Assembly (NCBI GenBank): GCA_014584705.1
Contig: JACTMJ010000004.1
Location: forward strand, 62,001 to 126,000
DNA from: Acidobacteriota bacterium
GTDB lineage: Bacteria; Acidobacteriota; Terriglobia; Bryobacterales; Bryobacteraceae
Length of the DNA: 64,000 bases
Reading direction: 5' to 3'
This document shows positions 60,732 to 64,000 of the stretch, in pieces. How positions within the stretch are numbered: position 1 is the stretch's first letter; each line of letters begins with the position of its first letter. The notes under the pieces were generated by a model that saw only the letters and a list, made by a program, of their open reading frames with translations, was not told the origin of the DNA and ran no database searches. The position numbers and the translations under genes are program-made.

Positions 60732-62042
60732 ATGATGGTAGTTCGCAACTACAGCAAGCCCACGACGTCCGTTCCGACGCCCGGGTTGTGGCGGCGGTTC
60801 GTGCGGCGCCCCCAGCAGATGTGGCTGCGCAAGGCGATCTTCCAGATCCACCTCTGGACGGGCATCCTCGTGGGCCTCTATATCATCGCCATCGGAATCA
60901 GCGGATCCATTCTGGTCTTCAAGGAAGAGCTGTTTCCGCGGCCTCGCATCGATGTGGGCACCGTGGATACGCGCGCCTGCACGCCGGAGAGTCTTGCCGC
61001 CGTTGTGCGCAATGTGGAGCTCGCGTATCCGGACAAGGAAGTGTATCTCACGGCCTGCCCTTCCGTGTTCAATCCGCTCTATCTCACCACCGTTCGGGCG
61101 AAGCCGAAAAGCCCCGCGACGAAGGCAGGGGCGGCGACGGGCGCCGCGGCATCCGATACAGAATGGAGGGTCATCCGGGAACCGCTCGCGGTCTATTCAC
61201 ACCCCCATACGGCGGCCGTGCTCGGAGCGGCGGACCGCGAAGGTTCCTGGGTGAGCTGGATGGAAGATCTCCATGTCAACCTCCTTATGGGGAGAGAGGG
61301 GCGCTGGTGGAACGGGGTCGGCGCCGCTATTTTGCTCGCGTTGACCCTGACCGGACTCGTGCTGTGGTGGCCGGGAATCCGCTCCTGGAAGCGCGGCTTC
61401 CTTGTGAGCTTCCGCCACAGTTGGAAGCGCATCAACTTTGATCTGCACAACGTCACGGGCTTCTGGACGATTCTGTTCACGCTCACCTGGGCGCTCACCG
61501 GAATGTACTTTACCTGGCCGAAGCTGTTCACGGAACCGGTGCGGATGATCTCTCCCATCGTCACGGCGAACTACCCGGCTGAGGAGATCAAGCGCATTTC
61601 GCAGCGCCCCATCACGCCCCCCGCGCCTCTCGATGTCAATGCAGTCCTGCGCCGCGCACAGCAGCTTTCTCCCGATGGCGCGCTCGAAGGTTACTTCTAT
61701 GGCGGCGGCAAGCGCCCTGTCTTCACCGTCTATATGGCTCGCGGAGATATGGGAGATTACGCGAACACTGACTTCCTCTACTTCGACCAGCACACCGGCG
61801 AACACCTGCTCACGTGGCATCGCGGCAAGAATCAAACATTGGGAGATTGGCTTATCTGGCTGGTGGTTCCGCTGCACTTTGGCACATCCTGGGGCCTCGC
61901 CGTGCAGTGGCTGTGGTTCCTGTTCGGCCTGGTTCTTCCCTTCCTCACCATTACGGGATTCCTCATGTATTGGAACCGCTATCTGAGCAAACGCTGGAGG
62001 GCGCTCCGAAATGCGTCCCCGACACCCACGGATCCGCGTTAG
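60732..62042 (+). CDS. PepSY-associated TM protein
   Basis: 436 residues. Starts with a basic cytoplasmic patch (RRFVRRPQQMWLRKAIFQIH), then TM1 (GILVGLYIIAIGISGSILVF), a large external domain, two TMs around WWNGVGAAILLALTLTGLVLWW and FWTILFTLTWALTGMYFTW, and a last TM (WLWFLFGLVLPFLTITGFLMYW). His residues at the helix faces (HLWTG, HNVTG) resemble heme ligands of PepSY_TM iron reductases. The start ATG is 6 bp after the receptor stop, so the two are one operon. Confidence 0.88.
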   Translation: MMVVRNYSKPTTSVPTPGLWRRFVRRPQQMWLRKAIFQIHLWTGILVGLYIIAIGISGSILVFKEELFPRPRIDVGTVDTRACTPESLAAVVRNVELAYPDKEVYLTACPSVFNPLYLTTVRAKPKSPATKAGAATGAAASDTEWRVIREPLAVYSHPHTAAVLGAADREGSWVSWMEDLHVNLLMGREGRWWNGVGAAILLALTLTGLVLWWPGIRSWKRGFLVSFRHSWKRINFDLHNVTGFWTILFTLTWALTGMYFTWPKLFTEPVRMISPIVTANYPAEEIKRISQRPITPPAPLDVNAVLRRAQQLSPDGALEGYFYGGGKRPVFTVYMARGDMGDYANTDFLYFDQHTGEHLLTWHRGKNQTLGDWLIWLVVPLHFGTSWGLAVQWLWFLFGLVLPFLTITGFLMYWNRYLSKRWRALRNASPTPTDPR

Positions 62043-62236
62043 GAATTGACGAGGCCGGTGGGCGGCAACGGCGGCCAAGCTCATGCGCCGCTGAGGAAGT
62101 TTCGAAGGGGAGGGGCTTACGGCACACCGCGCGAATTTGGTTTACCCATGCCGCGGGAGGATAATGGACTCGTAACTCCATTTAGCATTGAGAGCGAGTT
62201 GTGGATGGGCTGTGTGTTGCGATTGGCGGGCGTTCG

Positions 62237-63475
62237 ATGAAGACGCTGCTGACCACGCTGATGTGCGCGGCGCTGATTCTTATTGCGGCGTGTTCCCGGC
62301 CGGCGGCGGGTGAAAAGGCAGCGGTTGCGCCGGTGGTGGAACTGATCACCGTCGAACAGAGGGATGTGCCCGTCTACGCGGAGTGGATCGGTTCTGTCGA
62401 TGGCATGGTGAATGCGGAGATCCGGGCGCAGGTTACCGGGTATCTGCAACGGCAGGCGTACATCGAAGGCTCCTTCGTCCGTAAGGGGCAGTTACTCTTC
62501 GAGATTGATCCGCGCCCGTTTGAAGCGGCACTGTTGCAGGCTCGGGGCAGGCTTGCGGAGGCTAAGGGCCAGGTGGCGCAAGCCCGCGCTCAACTCGCCC
62601 AGGCTCAGGCACAGCTATCCAAAGCCGAGGCGGATCAAAAGCGGACGCAGTTGGACGCGGACCGATACGCACCCCTGGTGAAAGGAGATGCGGTCTCTCA
62701 GCAGGATGCGGACAACGCCGTGCAGAACAACCTGAGCGCCAAGGCGCAGGTGGAAGCAGTAGCGGCCCAGGTGGAAACCGCCAAGGCACAGATCGAGGCA
62801 GCGAATGCGTCCGTCGAGGCTGCCCAGGCGGCTGTGGAAACGGCGCAAGTGAATCTCAGTTTCACCAGGCTGACCGCACCGATCGACGGCATCGCGGGCC
62901 AGGCGCAGATTCAGATCGGCAATTTGGTGAGCCCGAGCGCGGGACCGGTGACGACGGTTTCCACACTGGACCCGATCCGCGTTTTCTTCACGGTCAGCGA
63001 ACAGGAGTATCTCGGCTTCGCGCGTTCGCCGGACGGGGCAAGCCCCGAGGAGGCGATGAAGCGCTTCGTGCTCGAACTGACTCTCGCGGACGGGAGCGTC
63101 TACCCGGAGAAGGGCAAGTTCTATTTCGCGGATCGCCACGTCGATCCGAAAACAGGCGCCCTGCAACTGGCGGGACTCTTCCCGAATCATGGAAACCTAT
63201 TGCGTCCGGGGCAGTATGCCAAGGTGCGGGCGCTGATTCGCACGCAGAAGGGTGCGCTCCTACTTCCGCAGCGGGCGGTGATTGAGTTGCAGGGCGGCTT
63301 CCAGGTTGCCGTAGTGGATGGCGAAAACAAAGTGACCCTGCGTACCGTGAAGCCGGGCGCGGAGATTGGCTCCATGCGAGTAATCGAGGAAGGCCTCCGA
63401 GCGGGAGAACGGGTGGTGGTTGAGGGCGGAGACCGGCTTCGAAGCGGCGTGACCGTCAACCCAAAGGGAGCCTGA
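62237..63475 (+). CDS. RND efflux periplasmic adaptor lipoprotein
   Basis: 412 residues. ATG 62237 gives a lipoprotein signal with lipobox LIAAC. Membrane fusion protein fold: barrel-sandwich strand (VNAEIRAQVTGYLQRQAYIE; GQLLFEIDPRPFEAAL), a long coiled-coil hairpin rich in Ala/Gln (AEAKGQVAQARAQLAQAQAQ; QVEAVAAQVETAKAQIEAAN), then FTRLTAPIDGIAGQAQIQIG and a C-terminal RTVKPGAEIGSMRVIEEGLR. Partner of the RND pump that follows. HAE1-type export of hydrophobic compounds is the usual role; the cargo is not predictable. Confidence 0.92.
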   Translation: MKTLLTTLMCAALILIAACSRPAAGEKAAVAPVVELITVEQRDVPVYAEWIGSVDGMVNAEIRAQVTGYLQRQAYIEGSFVRKGQLLFEIDPRPFEAALLQARGRLAEAKGQVAQARAQLAQAQAQLSKAEADQKRTQLDADRYAPLVKGDAVSQQDADNAVQNNLSAKAQVEAVAAQVETAKAQIEAANASVEAAQAAVETAQVNLSFTRLTAPIDGIAGQAQIQIGNLVSPSAGPVTTVSTLDPIRVFFTVSEQEYLGFARSPDGASPEEAMKRFVLELTLADGSVYPEKGKFYFADRHVDPKTGALQLAGLFPNHGNLLRPGQYAKVRALIRTQKGALLLPQRAVIELQGGFQVAVVDGENKVTLRTVKPGAEIGSMRVIEEGLRAGERVVVEGGDRLRSGVTVNPKGA

Positions 63476-63479
63476 ACGC

Positions 63480-64000
63480 GTGTCTCGATTCTTCATTAAC
63501 CGGCCCATCGTAGCTATCGTGATCTCGATCCTGATGGTGGTGGTGGGCACGATTACCATCCCCTTCCTGCCGGTCGCTCAGTTTCCCAGCATCGTCCCGC
63601 CAGAAGTGCAGGTGGCGGCAACATACGTGGGGGCGGATTCTCAAACCATTGAACAAGCCGTGGCGACGCCCATCGAACAGATGATGAGCGGGGTGGACAA
63701 CATGAACTACATGTACTCCCTGAACTCATCGTCCAGCGGACAGATGAGGCTGATCGTCAATTTCGACGTAAAGACTGATCCCAATACGAACCTGATCCTG
63801 ACGCAGATGCGGCAGACACTCGCGAATGCGCAATTGCCGCCCGAGGTGACGAACTACGGGATCACGGTGCAAAAATCATTGTCCGCACCGCTGATGATGG
63901 TGGCTCTGCACTCACCGAACGGCACGCACGATGCGCGCTTTCTCGCGAACTATTCGCACATCAACCTGAACGATCAACTCCTGCGCGTACCGGGCATCGC
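63480..64000 (+). CDS. RND efflux transporter permease, 3' end outside window
   Basis: N-terminal part of an HAE1/AcrB-like pump, 173 residues shown, continuing past the window. The GTG start is 4 bp after the adaptor stop, with AGGGAG upstream. It begins SRFFINRPIVAIVISILMVV (TM1) and continues FPSIVPPEVQVAATYVGADS, AVATPIEQMMSGVDNMNYMY and RQTLANAQLPPEVTNYGITV, all typical of HAE1 porters. Forms an efflux operon with the adaptor; an outer-membrane channel gene may follow beyond the window. Confidence 0.94.
   Translation, partial: MSRFFINRPIVAIVISILMVVVGTITIPFLPVAQFPSIVPPEVQVAATYVGADSQTIEQAVATPIEQMMSGVDNMNYMYSLNSSSSGQMRLIVNFDVKTDPNTNLILTQMRQTLANAQLPPEVTNYGITVQKSLSAPLMMVALHSPNGTHDARFLANYSHINLNDQLLRVPGI

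Noticed and set aside
1..64000. CRISPR arrays, rRNA, tRNA and insertion sequences
   Set aside because: No regular repeat-spacer pattern, no tRNA-like arm sets, no transposase motifs and no terminal inverted repeats were seen; a dedicated scan could still find a short tRNA missed by eye.

Overview
The window is GC-rich, almost fully coding DNA with the gene style of an Acidobacteriota chromosome, most like Bryobacterales/Solibacter relatives. Three things suggest this. Two very large Oar-type TonB-dependent receptors begin with a carboxypeptidase-regulatory-like domain. Several proteins carry Tat-type leaders, among them Gfo/Idh/MocA oxidoreductases and a TIM-barrel isomerase, and there is a Sec-exported DUF1080 protein. 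The housekeeping genes (recG, rsmD, mnmA, yvcK, xseB-ispA-tlyA-nadK, pyrC, bshA) are ordinary chromosomal ones. I saw no rRNA, tRNA, CRISPR array, insertion sequence or prophage. Taxonomy is inferred from gene content only.

Layout. 0-5.5 kb: recG (5' end outside the window), rsmD, mnmA, an LpxL/HtrB-like acyltransferase and a HAD phosphatase. 5.5-6.3 kb: a small accessory scar with a 28-bp dif-like sequence, an orphan higA antitoxin and a beheaded higB remnant fused behind an M48 protease stop codon. 6.3-16.1 kb: M48 protease, an alkyltransferase-like DNA repair protein, SDR, AI-2E-type permease, lipoprotein cyclophilin, Tat-exported oxidoreductase and M3 dipeptidase. 16.1-16.8 kb: a complete PIN/Phd toxin-antitoxin pair with a palindromic operator. 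16.8-23.6 kb: methyltransferase, DUF937, bshA (bacillithiol) divergent from a PIG-L deacetylase, DUF2911, a second cyclophilin and an ABC exporter pair.

23.8-32.4 kb: M15 peptidase, an EF-hand-bearing alpha/beta hydrolase, Na/Pi cotransporter, TlpA-like thioredoxin, DUF1080, a tandem GNAT protein, and a four-gene cluster around a membrane Rieske/ferric-reductase-like protein. 32.5-35.5 kb: the tightly packed xseB-ispA-tlyA-nadK operon. 35.5-41.2 kb: a half-length AI-2E protein, dihydroorotase, a Tat-exported dehydrogenase/isomerase pair and yvcK. 41.2-47 kb: an envelope block (DUF3300, small secreted protein, HtrA protease) divergent from a NarL-type sensor kinase with two response regulators. 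47-48.6 kb: an AhpD-like protein convergent with a radical SAM protein.

48.7-62 kb is the most system-like region. A one-TM sensor kinase with a periplasmic propeller and its LuxR-type regulator are followed on the same strand by a Tat-exported propeller-like protein of unknown function and an Oar-like receptor. Divergently, from a good sigma-70 promoter, comes a second Oar-like receptor followed 6 bp later by a PepSY membrane protein. The arrangement looks like a sensed outer-membrane uptake locus; the ligand is unknown. The window ends in the start of an RND efflux operon (adaptor lipoprotein plus truncated pump).
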